From Lewinella sp. LCG006 (GTDB lineage: Bacteria > Bacteroidota > Bacteroidia > Chitinophagales > Saprospiraceae), in assembly GCF_040784935.1 (NCBI RefSeq), contig NZ_CP160680.1:2574501-2638500 (forward strand): DNA of 64,000 nucleotides, read 5' to 3'. Below, piece after piece: positions 43,315 to 52,217 of the stretch (positions within the stretch are counted from its first letter, which is position 1; every line of letters begins with the position of its first letter). The notes under the pieces were generated by a model that did no database searches, was not told the origin of the DNA, and saw only the letters and a list, made by a program, of their open reading frames with translations. Made by a program: the position numbers and the translations under genes.

Positions 43315-43908
43315 ATGAGAAAAATTAGCACACTAGCTCTTCTGTTACTGCTATCCATTTTATCAGGTTGTTTCCAAGAGCCAGCAAAAGATATCCAACT
43401 GGAGAGCACCGCCGAAAAGCAGCTGTTTTTAGAAACGATCTTTGAAAAGGATCAAGGTGTGAGAGATGGTAAGCGAGACGCTGAATTAGTATTGAGATAC
43501 GGTAAGGATTCCAAAGAGGCAATGGCGCATGTTGAGGCACAGTGGGAGCAAGATGCTAAAAACCTGAGCAATATACAGTGGTACTTGAAAACCTATGGAT
43601 ATCCAGATAAAAATGAATTGGGCGAGATTGCAGCAATGACCCCTTGGGTGGTCGTACACCACTCAACTGACATAGGTGTAAGGAATGAATATTTCGAGGA
43701 TTTGTACCGAGCCTACCTGAGGGAGGACATTGATGAAACTGCGTTTGCAATGTACCTTGGTAGAACTTACGAGTTCATTCATAAAGAAAGACTGCAAATG
43801 AGTAGCCCATATACCAGGGTAGACGAAATAAACACACTTATAGAAAAATTGGACTTAAAATATAAGAAGCAGAAAATCGACAAGTTGATTAGAAAAGAGC
43901 AAAAATAA
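43315..43908 (+). CDS. DUF6624-like lipoprotein
   Basis: 197 residues with a lipoprotein signal (KISTLALLLLLSILSGC, Cys at about 19). The mature part has FEKDQGVRDGKRDAE, NIQWYLKTYGYPDKNELGEIAAMTPWVVVHHS and the helical DIDETAFAMYLGRTYEFIHKERLQM. The D-Q-x-x-R and YGYP...G...A..VVxHS pattern resembles DUF6624 proteins; function unknown. It starts 29 bases after the PIN toxin and is similarly AT-rich, so it may have come with the pair. It ends at a strong terminator. Confidence 0.75.
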   Translation: MRKISTLALLLLLSILSGCFQEPAKDIQLESTAEKQLFLETIFEKDQGVRDGKRDAELVLRYGKDSKEAMAHVEAQWEQDAKNLSNIQWYLKTYGYPDKNELGEIAAMTPWVVVHHSTDIGVRNEYFEDLYRAYLREDIDETAFAMYLGRTYEFIHKERLQMSSPYTRVDEINTLIEKLDLKYKKQKIDKLIRKEQK

Positions 43909-43931
43909 AGCTGTACGCTTCCCCCCTTCTT

Positions 43932-43974
43932 AAAAAACGCCCCAGCACACTCAATGCGCTGGGGCGTTTTTTTT
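43932..43974. terminator. Strong rho-independent terminator
   Basis: ACGCCCCAGC (43937-43946) pairs with GCTGGGGCGT (43958-43967), preceded by A5 and followed by T7. It ends the toxin/lipoprotein group and the convergent Omp28 gene. Confidence 0.9.
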
Positions 43975-43993
43975 AGCTCAAATAAGCGTGGTC

Positions 43994-44842
43994 TTACTCC
44001 ACCACATCCACCTGATGCGCCTGGATCACATCCAGAGTACTACCTCCTTGATGGACAAAGGCTACAATGTGACACTCGTTGGCGTTCCACAACGTTGGCA
44101 GGGTCGTCGTATAGCTGCGACTGACGACAGCACCAGCAGTGAAGGCTTCGCTGAGTATATTGCCGTCGAAAGCTGTGATAGCACCCCGGAGGGCATGCTT
44201 GTGGGTGTATTCATAGTCGGTACCTGCGGGTGTTAGCTGAGGGTCTTTAATATTACTTTCGGTAATGAAAATAGTGAGGCGGATGTCATCGGCTACTACA
44301 TCTTCCTCTACGTACAAATCCACATCAACGGCCAATTCCCGGGTAGCCTCATTGTAAGTAGGAATGATGTCGATTTTTACTTCGGGGTCTCCAGCCAGTT
44401 CTTGTGCGATGTATCCTGGCCAGGAGGACTGCCCAATCTGGCGATTTTCTTCGCCGTCGAAGCGTTTGCGATTAACCACTGCGGTTGGATAACCGAGAGG
44501 CTCTCCAAGCAACGAAAGCAGCGAGCTTCCAACAGCGTTTTCCAACTCGGCATCACTTTCAGGATAGGGTTGTGCGAAAAATCCGGCATGGATAGAAACC
44601 GCTACCAATTGCTGGCCATAAGTGTTGAGTAAAACCTCAATGGCTTCACTACCCGCAGGGCAGTTGACACAGCGTACGCCAGTAAACTCTTCGATCAATA
44701 CCTGCCGCATTTGGTTTTCTACCGGTACGTCTACCCCAGGGCCATTACCACCAGGGTTCAGGACTGGGGGCACTTCTTCACAGGAGAAGCTAAGTAAGAT
44801 AAATAGCGCTAGAACCGTAAGAGAAAAATATTTTTTAAGCAT
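43994..44842 (-). CDS. Omp28-related outer-membrane lipoprotein with thioredoxin-like CxxC
   Basis: 282 residues. Lipoprotein signal (LTVLALFILLSFSC, Cys at about 21). The first part of the mature protein resembles a thioredoxin-like fold: QVLIEEFTGVRCVNCPAGSEAI with a CVNC redox motif, and LVAVSIHAGFF. LGYPTAVVNRKRFDG follows, and the second half is a beta-rich domain (about 150-282). This matches the Omp28-related family of Bacteroidota. The gene downstream of a DUF6029 gene and near a TlpA gene suggests a redox or envelope function. Confidence 0.88.
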   Translation of the reverse strand: MLKKYFSLTVLALFILLSFSCEEVPPVLNPGGNGPGVDVPVENQMRQVLIEEFTGVRCVNCPAGSEAIEVLLNTYGQQLVAVSIHAGFFAQPYPESDAELENAVGSSLLSLLGEPLGYPTAVVNRKRFDGEENRQIGQSSWPGYIAQELAGDPEVKIDIIPTYNEATRELAVDVDLYVEEDVVADDIRLTIFITESNIKDPQLTPAGTDYEYTHKHALRGAITAFDGNILSEAFTAGAVVSRSYTTTLPTLWNANECHIVAFVHQGGSTLDVIQAHQVDVVE

Positions 44843-44860
44843 GATGGCTGGGTTTATTTT

Positions 44861-46543
44861 TTAAAAACTGGTATTAGCAGAAAATTTAACCCCACTGAAC
44901 GCGGGCTCCAGTCGGCAAATGCCTCCTGTACAAACGACACCTTCTACTTGTTTGACGTAACTGAGCGCCAAGCGGGTTGGGCCAGTAGTATAGTAAACAT
45001 CAAAACGAGGATAATGCAAAGACTGCTTTTCCCCACTATCATCTACCGGGGAGTTCTTGCCGGGATCAACGTTGAACATGTCTGACGCCACCAGGGTCCA
45101 GCTACGTCCCAGGGAGACCTCCAGGAGGCCAAATACCCAGTCGCCGTAATCTTGCTTGGCACCTGCTTTTTCATCGTCACCCGTAAACATATACTGTGCC
45201 TCGATGCGGAAATTGTGGTTGCGATCCAACTTGTAGAGGAAGTCAAAATAAGGAATGAGCGTTTCTACAATCGGTGCCTGTGGTTTAAACTCGTAGCGCT
45301 CCTGGTTGTAGTTTTGAACTTGTACCCCACTGGTGAGTTTCCACAATTTTTTGTGTTTGTATTGTACTTCTGTAAATACTTCGCGGTAAAGCTTAACGCC
45401 GTCCAGATCGTCAATATGAGAGTAGTTGGCGTTGAAGCTCACCTTGCGGTTGGGGGCGTAGCTGACATCTACCTGGTACGCCAATTCGGCCAAGTCTTGC
45501 GTAGCAGCATTGTAGCGTGCCGTCAGGCGGTAGGTGTTGATGCGTGCCATTGGTGGCAAAAAGTTGACGAGGCCCCGGTTGAGTTGAGACTGCGGGCGTG
45601 TGCGGAAGCTGAAGTTTTCAGTGCGCTTGGCCTCCAGGGTGATGCCCCATTTCGGAGGAGCAATACTCAGGCTGCTGTAAAGTACAGTACCGGCTTCGTT
45701 GATGAATTTATCACCAATGGTGATATTGTCGCCACGCTGAATTTCTCCGAAAGGATCATTCATCGCATCCTCGGTCTTGTAAGCACCTTCTACGTACCAG
45801 GAAAAGATGCCCGTGGAAAGGGTATTGTAAAGCGTAAAAGCGTAGGAGTTGTAGTTGGGGATAAACAAATCCTCGGTAGGATAAGTATTGAGGGTAGCTA
45901 CCAGGTTATTCATGCTGGCATCATCCAGTGTACGGGCCACTACGCCAAAACCGGGAGCAATAGACCAGTTGCTCAGGGAGTCGCCCTGAACGTAGCCCTC
46001 AATATTGAGGCCTCGAATCACAGAGGCATAAGTATCGAACTGCTGCTTTTGCCGTCCGGTAAAACCTTTGATGTTCCAGTTGTCAGTGAGTTGGTAATCT
46101 AGCTTTAAGCCATAAAGCGCATTGTCAATAAGCAGTGGGCGCTGCTCAAAAGAGCGGAAAATAATTCCACTACCTACCTGATCGTAGATGTAACCAGCTT
46201 CAAAGCCAAGTTTTTTAATGCTCTTACGGACGTACCACATCCCGATACCTTGATCGGTATAAGAACCCGTAGGATTGAGCAAGTTGGAGTTGTTGAAATA
46301 ATCATAACGCAAGCCGATATCAAAACCCCAGTTGCTGTAATTGAGGTTCAACCAACCTTCGCTGCCAAACAATTGACGATCATATTGTGGCGTATTTGCC
46401 GCTCCGATCAGGGAGTCGCGCATGAAAAAGTTAGCATTGGTTTCCAAACTACCCGATAATCGACCACCCTGATCCTGCGCGGATAGGGAGCAGGACGCCC
46501 AGAGACTTCCTAGAATAATGATAATGTAGGCGTAGCATTTCAT
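44861..46543 (-). CDS. DUF6029 outer-membrane beta-barrel protein
   Basis: 560 residues from the ATG at 46543 (MKCYAYIIIILGSLWASC). Signal peptide of about 22 residues, then a protein of alternating beta strands with many aromatic residues at strand ends (YSNWGFDIGLRYDYFNN; MWYVRKSIKKLGFEAGYIYD; YNSYAFTLYNTLSTGIFSWY), ending FSANTSF with a terminal Phe, as for outer-membrane barrels. I assign DUF6029 by general resemblance. It is cotranscribed with the Omp28 gene 18 bases downstream and divergent from TlpA. A start 75 bases upstream is possible but adds a non-signal segment. Confidence 0.82.
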   Translation of the reverse strand: MKCYAYIIIILGSLWASCSLSAQDQGGRLSGSLETNANFFMRDSLIGAANTPQYDRQLFGSEGWLNLNYSNWGFDIGLRYDYFNNSNLLNPTGSYTDQGIGMWYVRKSIKKLGFEAGYIYDQVGSGIIFRSFEQRPLLIDNALYGLKLDYQLTDNWNIKGFTGRQKQQFDTYASVIRGLNIEGYVQGDSLSNWSIAPGFGVVARTLDDASMNNLVATLNTYPTEDLFIPNYNSYAFTLYNTLSTGIFSWYVEGAYKTEDAMNDPFGEIQRGDNITIGDKFINEAGTVLYSSLSIAPPKWGITLEAKRTENFSFRTRPQSQLNRGLVNFLPPMARINTYRLTARYNAATQDLAELAYQVDVSYAPNRKVSFNANYSHIDDLDGVKLYREVFTEVQYKHKKLWKLTSGVQVQNYNQERYEFKPQAPIVETLIPYFDFLYKLDRNHNFRIEAQYMFTGDDEKAGAKQDYGDWVFGLLEVSLGRSWTLVASDMFNVDPGKNSPVDDSGEKQSLHYPRFDVYYTTGPTRLALSYVKQVEGVVCTGGICRLEPAFSGVKFSANTSF

Positions 46544-46650
46544 GTTTAGCAGTGGTTTCGTTTTGTTGCTTTCTGTTAAAGTAGCTTTAAAGTCAGCCAA
46601 AATACGGTTTAATAGCACCTCAGGATAGAACTTTGGCGTTACAAATCGGC

Positions 46651-46658
46651 TATATTTG
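46651..46658 (+). promoter_or_regulatory. -7 promoter box TATATTTG
   Basis: TATATTTG fits TAnnTTTG, 101 bases before the TlpA gene; TTTG at 46632-46635 is only 16 bases upstream of it, slightly short for a -33 element. Confidence 0.4.
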
Positions 46659-46759
46659 CGTCGAAATCGTAAATTTCAGGCAATAATCCGGACTAGAATC
46701 CGTCTGGCCAAAATTTTCTTCAAGTTAGTCTTTCATCCAACAACAAAAAAATACCACCG

Positions 46760-47257
46760 ATGCGTTTATTGACCTTCCTTACGTTGGTTTTAGCTTTTGG
46801 TTGCACCAACCTGCTTTTCGGACAGCAAAAGATTGCTTCTGCCGATATTAAAACCCTTCAGGGGGAAACCGTTGATCTGGCGGACATTATCAAAGAAAAA
46901 GACCTCACGGTGATCAGCTTCTGGGCTACCTGGTGCAAACCTTGTCAGGCCGAGCTGGATGCTATCGCCGACTTGTACCCTGAATGGCAGGAAGACCTGG
47001 ATGTTCAATTGGTAGCTATTACCATCGATACCCAGCGTCAGTTGAGCAAGGTGCCGGGCATTCTGAGCACCAAGGGGTGGGAATACAATGTCTACTCTGA
47101 TGCCAATAATGTGTTGAAAAACCAGTTGGGTTTCCAGGCTATTCCTCAGACCTATGTTGTTGATAGCGAAGGAAACATTCTCTACAACCACTCTGGCTAT
47201 TCTGCCGGTGATGAGTATGATCTGGGCGATAAACTAAAAGAGTTGGCGGGCAAGTAA
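46760..47257 (+). CDS. TlpA/ResA-like thiol-disulfide reductase
   Basis: 165 residues. Signal peptide (LLTFLTLVLAFGCTNLLFG; Cys15 could alternatively carry lipid) followed by a thioredoxin fold: LTVISFWATWCKPCQAELDA with the redox pair C59/C62, the cis-Pro region QAIPQTYVVDSEGNILYNHSG, and DVQLVAITIDTQRQL between. Periplasmic reductase for disulfides. It is encoded opposite the DUF6029/Omp28 genes; this triad recurs in related bacteria from memory and may be one functional unit, with Omp28 also carrying a CxxC. Cyclophilin follows downstream. Confidence 0.9.
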   Translation: MRLLTFLTLVLAFGCTNLLFGQQKIASADIKTLQGETVDLADIIKEKDLTVISFWATWCKPCQAELDAIADLYPEWQEDLDVQLVAITIDTQRQLSKVPGILSTKGWEYNVYSDANNVLKNQLGFQAIPQTYVVDSEGNILYNHSGYSAGDEYDLGDKLKELAGK

Positions 47258-47273
47258 TTTGTTTTAGAGCACG

Positions 47274-47281
47274 TATCTTTG
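47274..47281 (+). promoter_or_regulatory. -7 promoter box TATCTTTG
   Basis: TATCTTTG lies 39 bases before the ATG of the peptidyl-prolyl isomerase gene at 47321 and overlaps an upstream in-frame start, supporting 47321. Confidence 0.5.
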
Positions 47282-47320
47282 CGGCCGCAAACAATTACTA
47301 TAGATAAACAATTGTCGAAT

Positions 47321-47752
47321 ATGACTGCTGAAATTCATACGGAAAAAGGCCTGATGAAAGTAGAGTTTTACGAAAATGATGCTCCCAATACGGTAGCAAA
47401 CTTCGTAAAATTGGCCAAAGATGGCTTTTACGATGGCCTGACGTTCCACCGCGTTATTCCTGATTTTGTGATCCAGGGAGGTTGCCCCAATGGGCGTGGC
47501 TCTGGCGGACCAGGATACCAAATCGATTGTGAGCTAGATGGTGACAATCAGTTCCACGACCGTGGTGTTCTTTCTATGGCGCACGCTGGTCGCAACACCG
47601 GAGGCTCGCAGTTCTTTATCTGCCACAGCCGCAGAAATACAGCGCATCTTGATCGCAATCATACTTGTTTTGGCCGCGTTTTCGAAGGCCTGGAGGTTAT
47701 CGATGCTATCCGCGCTGGCGACAAAATGCTAGAGGTGAAGATCGTGGATTAA
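47321..47752 (+). CDS. Cyclophilin-type peptidyl-prolyl cis-trans isomerase
   Basis: 143 residues from the ATG at 47321 ([20 protein letters not shown]). The full small cyclophilin is present: [20 protein letters not shown] with the catalytic Arg and Phe, [20 protein letters not shown] and [20 protein letters not shown]. It has no signal peptide and should be cytosolic, assisting folding by proline isomerisation. Its length equals that of other short bacterial cyclophilins. It has its own promoter after the TlpA gene. Confidence 0.95.
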   Translation: MTAEIHTEKGLMKVEFYENDAPNTVANFVKLAKDGFYDGLTFHRVIPDFVIQGGCPNGRGSGGPGYQIDCELDGDNQFHDRGVLSMAHAGRNTGGSQFFICHSRRNTAHLDRNHTCFGRVFEGLEVIDAIRAGDKMLEVKIVD

Positions 47753-47778
47753 TCCCGCTTGCTTCACTTGAACAAAAT

Positions 47779-47817
47779 ATCCCGGATGCTACAGAAGTGG
47801 TGTTCGGGATTTTTTTG
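47779..47817 (+). terminator. Terminator after the cyclophilin gene
   Basis: ATCCCG (47779-47784) and CGGGAT (47805-47810) flank a 20-base loop, followed by T7. The short stem and the T-run fit a rho-independent terminator 26 bases after the stop codon. Confidence 0.65.
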
Positions 47818-47923
47818 TCTACTGGTTGTTTTGGGGCCGGGCTGTCTACCGCTCTGCTCCGTAGCAGATTCACGATAGCATGGCCCCTAATAAACACAAA
47901 AGACGCCCGAGATAAAACCAATC

Positions 47924-48373
47924 TCAAAAATGATCAATAATATCCTGGTGAATTTCCTCTTCCTCTTTGGCGGTCCAGGGAAAAATAGCGGCACTGCTGA
48001 AAAACAATAAAGCAACCAGTGGTAAACCAATGGCTGCAAATGAATAGATCAGCCCATCTGCCGGGTCACTCATGAAGTTGCTAATCATGCCCAACCCACT
48101 AATAATAGTGAATGCTAAACCGAGGATAAATAGAATAGTCATTAAAATAGCTGCCCAGCGCCTTTTATTTAGAAACCCTATTCCTCCGCAAATAGAAGCA
48201 AGCGCAATCACACTAAAAGCAGCCATCATCAGAAGGTCTTCGGTACTGTGATCGACGGTTCCGAAGTAAGTAGCTTGCTTAAATATTTGGAGATTGATTC
48301 CAAGAAAAATCCCCGCAATACAGAAGCAAAAAATAGCCGCAATGACTTGGGAAGGGATATGATGTTTAAGCAT
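47924..48373 (-). CDS. Four-helix membrane protein, second of a pair
   Basis: 149 residues, four hydrophobic helices (about 8-26, 47-67, 74-94, 103-128: VIAAIFCFCIAGIFLGINL, LMMAAFSVIALASICGGIGF, AAILMTILFILGLAFTII, GLIYSFAAIGLPLVALLFF) and an acidic end (KEEEEIHQDIIDHF). No family recognised. Its start overlaps the end of the upstream gene by 8 bases, and the two proteins have the same helix layout and similar starts (MLKHHIP / MFKNQLHP), so they look like diverged duplicates that may form a complex. Confidence 0.72.
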   Translation of the reverse strand: MLKHHIPSQVIAAIFCFCIAGIFLGINLQIFKQATYFGTVDHSTEDLLMMAAFSVIALASICGGIGFLNKRRWAAILMTILFILGLAFTIISGLGMISNFMSDPADGLIYSFAAIGLPLVALLFFSSAAIFPWTAKEEEEIHQDIIDHF

Positions 48374-48881
48374 TGTACTGATCTTTTGGGGTCGTGAACT
48401 CTTGGTCTAAAATAGTCTGCCCTGCTTCTTCTTGCGCATAGCTGCGAAAATAGGGCAGTACCCACTGTGTATTATTGAGAAAAAGCAATGACCCTACCAC
48501 AAAGCCTAATACCGTGGCCGTAATCCCCGAGAATATGATGGGGGCACTTTTAATTTGGGAAGTATTGAAGGAAAGAAAAAACAACCAAGACATTCCGGCT
48601 ATGATGAAGCCAAACTGTAAAAGATAGCGCGCCCAGCTTTTGTGAAATATGAGGCCCAGTGCGCCGGTCAGTAAAAATGCACCAATGCCAAGAAAAATAC
48701 AGAATACCACAAAATCTTCCCGAGACCAGTCCTGAAAGGAGAAAATAGCTTCTTCTAAAAGGTAATCGTAACTGTTGGCTCGGTCAGCAAAAAGTTGTCC
48801 GGCGATTCCTAAACTGAAAATACCGAGTGTCAAAACAAAACAACTGAAAATAACAATGGGGTGAAGTTGGTTCTTGAACAA
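48366..48881 (-). CDS. Four-helix membrane protein, first of a pair
   Basis: 171 residues with four hydrophobic helices (about 9-28 IVIFSCFVLTLGIFSLGIAG, 56-80 DFVVFCIFLGIGAFLLTGAL, 88-106 YLLQFGFIIAGMSWLFFL, 115-138 PIIFSGITATVLGFVVGSLL) and a polar C-terminal tail (EEAGQTILDQEFTTPKDQYNA). Unknown function. It shares an 8-base overlap with the next gene, so the two are translationally coupled. The shared pattern KRRWA/KSWAR between helices 2 and 3 supports duplication. Confidence 0.72.
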   Translation of the reverse strand: MFKNQLHPIVIFSCFVLTLGIFSLGIAGQLFADRANSYDYLLEEAIFSFQDWSREDFVVFCIFLGIGAFLLTGALGLIFHKSWARYLLQFGFIIAGMSWLFFLSFNTSQIKSAPIIFSGITATVLGFVVGSLLFLNNTQWVLPYFRSYAQEEAGQTILDQEFTTPKDQYNA

Positions 48882-49080
48882 GAGCGTAGTATTTTAAGTG
48901 AAAACAAAGAAAGGCTGGCAGTACTTGGTGTTCAATGACGGGTTTGCCTAAAACCTGAGAATAAGTTGTTTACCTTCCTCTAAATTGATAAAATTTCTTC
49001 ATTCTTACACAATTCTGTTAAAATGTTAACGTTTTGGGTGCGAGAACATCATCAACTTTTTCAAACTGCTTAACACTATT

Positions 49081-49992
49081 ATGGATTCAAAGAAAATTTT
49101 AACCGCGGTAGTCGTGATTCTGGCGCTTGCCCTAATCGGCTCCTTGATCTGGGGCTTTGGCAAAAATTCTGATGCCAAAGAACTTCAGGCTGACAATACA
49201 GAAGTAAACGAAGCGCTGGATGCCATGACAGCCTTGCGCGATAACCTTGCCCGTGAGGTAGATAGCCTGGCTGGGGAGTATGATCTCCTGGCTTCTGAAA
49301 ACGTAGAGTTGAACGGTCAATTGGCTGGAGTACGCGACGAATTGTCTGGCGCTCAGTCTGCCCTAAGCCGTGCGAAGCGTAACTCTGCTGCCGAAATTAA
49401 CGAACTACGTGCTCAGATTGAGCAATTGACGGCCGCTCGTGGCGAGTTGCAAGGCTCTATCACGGCCTTGGAAAACGAAAATGCCAACTTGCGTCAGCAG
49501 ATGGGTATCCTGGAAACAGACTTAGCCACTTCTCGTCAGCAAAATGATGAACTGACCAATATGGCTACCTCCATGGAAGGAGAGATCAAAAAGTTGACTT
49601 ACGAAAACTTTAAGGCGACCGCTTTCCAGATCACGCCACAGATCAAAAACGGTAACCCTACTTCAAAGTCTGGTCGTGCACGTCAGATCGCAGTAAGCTT
49701 TGATGTGGCCAACGTGCCTGCGCAGTACCAGGGCGTTCGTCCGATTTACCTGGTGATTACGGATGAAAAAGGAACACCAATTCCTCGTACAGATTATATC
49801 TCCACAACGGTTAGCTTAAACAACAAGCCACAATCTATTCAGGCTGTAGAAACGCGTGAGGAAAACATCGGTGCCAGCCAACGCATAGAGTTTACCCACA
49901 ACCTGGAAAACAAGCTGGATGAGGGCTACTACCGTGTCAGCGTTTATACGGACATTGGTTTGTTGGGGTCTGCAAACTTCCGCATCCGATAG
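49081..49992 (+). CDS. Membrane-anchored coiled-coil protein
   Basis: 303 residues. One membrane helix at the N-terminus (residues 6-24, ILTAVVVILALALIGSLIWGFG), then a long coiled coil (about 33-180; repeated LxxEVxxL, NVELNGQLAGVRDELSGAQS, IEQLTAARGELQGSITALEN), and a C-terminal globular beta domain (about 183-303: FQITPQIKNGNPTSKSGRARQIAVSF, PIYLVITDEKGTPIPRTDYI, YYRVSVYTDIGLLGSANFRIR). The end resembles an Ig-like fold. It should be held in the inner membrane with its domain in the periplasm. Function unknown; not in an operon. Confidence 0.85.
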   Translation: MDSKKILTAVVVILALALIGSLIWGFGKNSDAKELQADNTEVNEALDAMTALRDNLAREVDSLAGEYDLLASENVELNGQLAGVRDELSGAQSALSRAKRNSAAEINELRAQIEQLTAARGELQGSITALENENANLRQQMGILETDLATSRQQNDELTNMATSMEGEIKKLTYENFKATAFQITPQIKNGNPTSKSGRARQIAVSFDVANVPAQYQGVRPIYLVITDEKGTPIPRTDYISTTVSLNNKPQSIQAVETREENIGASQRIEFTHNLENKLDEGYYRVSVYTDIGLLGSANFRIR

Positions 49993-50036
49993 GTCGCGTT
50001 TTCCCCCTTAAAAATAAAAGTAGTTATTACCTGCTT

Positions 50037-50071
50037 TGGGTACGGAATTTGACTTCCGTACCCATTTTTTT
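50037..50071. terminator. Terminator between convergent genes
   Basis: GGGTACGGAA (50038-50047) and TTCCGTACCC (50054-50063) form a perfect 10-bp stem, loop 6 bases, then ATTTTTTT. It ends the coiled-coil gene and lies just beyond the parE stop codon. Confidence 0.88.
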
Positions 50072-50074
50072 GTT

Positions 50075-51985
50075 TTAGGCCACCTCTTCCACTACTTCCG
50101 CAGCAGCAGCAGCTACTTCATCTCCTTCCGTTACGTCATCTTTTTCTACCCGCAGGTTGTCGATGATAAACTCTTGGCGCTGGGGGGTATTCTTGCCCAT
50201 GTAGTAGGAAAGGACCTGTTCTAAATCGGTATTTTGATCAATGACCACGGGGTCCAGACGGATATTTTCGTTGATAAAGTCTTTAAATTCTCCTGGGGAG
50301 ATCTCTCCTAGTCCCTTAAAGCGGGTGACTTCGGCTTTACCGCGTAGTTGCTCAATGGCATCTTGCTTTTCCTTTTCGCTGTAGCAGTAGAAGGTCTTTT
50401 GCTTATCACGTACGCGGAACAGAGGCGTATCCAGAATGTACAAGTGGCCCTGGTAGACCAGGTCGGGAAAAAACTGAAGGAAAAAGGTCAGTAACAACAG
50501 ACGAATGTGCATGCCATCCACATCGGCATCAGTAGCGATCACTACGCGGTTGTAGCGCAGGTCATCCAGTCCGTCCTCAATGTTGAGCGCGTGTTGGAGG
50601 AGGTTGAATTCTTCGTTTTCGTAAACGACTTTTTTGGTGAGGTTGAAAGTATTCAATGGCTTACCACGCAAGCTGAAGACGGCTTGAGACTGTACATCCC
50701 TGGCCTTGGTGATGGAGCCACTGGCCGAGTCTCCCTCGGTAAGAAAGATCGTACTGGCTAAACGGAGCTCCTCAGGCGTTTTGCGGGTACCATCATTAAA
50801 GTGGATACGGCAATCCCGTAATTTTTTATTGTGCAGGTTGGCTTTTTTGGCGCGCGAGTTGGCCAGTTTTTTGATGCCCGCAATTTCTTCCCGCTCCCGC
50901 TTGGATTGAAGGATACGTTTTTCCAGTGCTTTCGCCGTTTCCGTATTTCGGTGAAGAAAGTTGTCCAGTTTTTCGTTGAGGAAATTCTTCAAGAACGTTC
51001 GTACCGTAGGACTGTCGGGGCCCATGTCGGTAGAACCCAATTTGGTCTTGGTTTGTGACTCAAAAATAGGGTCTTCTACCTTGATACTTACTGCGGCGGT
51101 GATTGAGCCCAAAATATCGCGCCGATCATAGCTTTTGTTGAAGTGCTTCTGAATAGTGTCTACCACTGCTTCTTTGAAAGCATTCAGGTGGGTACCTCCT
51201 TGTGTGGTGTGCTGCCCATTGACAAAGGAGTAATAGACTTCCCCGTACTGGCCACTGTGGCTGAGGGCTACTTCTACATCCTCTCCTTGCAGGTGAATGA
51301 TGGGGTAGCGCAAGGTGTCTACATTGGTTTTGCGCTCCAGCAAATCCAAAAGACCATTTTTACTGACGAGTGTTTTACCGTTGAATAAAATTTTCAGCCC
51401 TGCATTCAGGTAAGCATAGTTCCATAGCTGGTTTTCCACGAAATCCATGCGAAACTTGTACTTCTTGAAGATCTCTTCATCGGGACGGAAGACGATGAGT
51501 GTACCATTTTCGTCGGTAGTTTTGGTGATTTTATGGTCCTTCGTGAGTACACCCTGATCAAACTCTGCCACCTTGGTCTTGCCGTCTCTGACAGCTTGCG
51601 CCAGGAAATGGCTGGAAAGCGCATTGACTGCTTTGGTACCTACCCCATTAAGCCCTACTGATTTTTTGAAGGCCTTAGAGTCGTATTTACCACCCGTGTT
51701 GATTTTCGAAACACAGTCGATCACCTTACCTAATGGGATGCCACGACCGTAATCCCGGATGCTTACCTGACCGTCTTCGATACCTACTTCAATAACCTTG
51801 CCGTGGCCCATGACGTATTCGTCGATACAGTTGTCAATCACCTCTTTGAGCAAGATGTAGATACCATCATCGGCAGAGGATCCATCACCAAGTTTACCGA
51901 TATACATACCGGGGCGGAGGCGAATATGTTCTTTCCAGTCTAACGAACGAATATTATCTTCGGTATAGGATACTTCTTGTGCCAT
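50075..51985 (-). CDS. parE: DNA topoisomerase IV subunit B
   Basis: 636 residues from the ATG at 51985 ([20 protein letters not shown]). The GHKL ATPase domain has the ATP-lid and Mg2+ motifs [28 protein letters not shown] and [14 protein letters not shown]. The transducer domain spans about 220-390. The TOPRIM domain carries [16 protein letters not shown] and [20 protein letters not shown], followed by the C-terminal [11 protein letters not shown]. ParE with ParC decatenates daughter chromosomes. ParC is not next to it in this window. The last 15 residues are acidic and Ala-rich ([13 protein letters not shown]). A start 54 bases upstream is possible but lacks homology. Confidence 0.95.
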   Translation of the reverse strand: MAQEVSYTEDNIRSLDWKEHIRLRPGMYIGKLGDGSSADDGIYILLKEVIDNCIDEYVMGHGKVIEVGIEDGQVSIRDYGRGIPLGKVIDCVSKINTGGKYDSKAFKKSVGLNGVGTKAVNALSSHFLAQAVRDGKTKVAEFDQGVLTKDHKITKTTDENGTLIVFRPDEEIFKKYKFRMDFVENQLWNYAYLNAGLKILFNGKTLVSKNGLLDLLERKTNVDTLRYPIIHLQGEDVEVALSHSGQYGEVYYSFVNGQHTTQGGTHLNAFKEAVVDTIQKHFNKSYDRRDILGSITAAVSIKVEDPIFESQTKTKLGSTDMGPDSPTVRTFLKNFLNEKLDNFLHRNTETAKALEKRILQSKREREEIAGIKKLANSRAKKANLHNKKLRDCRIHFNDGTRKTPEELRLASTIFLTEGDSASGSITKARDVQSQAVFSLRGKPLNTFNLTKKVVYENEEFNLLQHALNIEDGLDDLRYNRVVIATDADVDGMHIRLLLLTFFLQFFPDLVYQGHLYILDTPLFRVRDKQKTFYCYSEKEKQDAIEQLRGKAEVTRFKGLGEISPGEFKDFINENIRLDPVVIDQNTDLEQVLSYYMGKNTPQRQEFIIDNLRVEKDDVTEGDEVAAAAAEVVEEVA

Positions 51986-52148
51986 AGTGGGGATTGTCAG
52001 CAGCTTTTTGAGTCTGTTAAAAACAAAGTAGGTTTTCAAGGATTAATATGCCCATTGGGCAAACAAAAAAAGGCGTAGTTTATTAATATTAATAAACGAG
52101 ATAGTACCTGATTTTTGGCTTGAAAGCCGTTTTATGAGAACTACAAAT

Positions 52149-52189
52149 TTAACAAATTTGGCTTTATTATTGAAAACAATTTGTTAAAA
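52149..52189. promoter_or_regulatory. Perfect 11-bp inverted repeat ahead of a gene
   Basis: TTTAACAAATT (52149-52159) and AATTTGTTAAA (52179-52189) are exact complements separated by 19 bases, in the AT-rich gap between the divergent parE and membrane protein genes. It could be an operator for either gene. Confidence 0.4.
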
Positions 52190-52217
52190 AATATTCATTG
52201 ATCTAATTTTTTGCGGT

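Noticed and set aside
45152-46102. 316-codon plus-strand frame
   Set aside because: Antisense to the DUF6029 barrel gene, which has signal peptide and barrel features.
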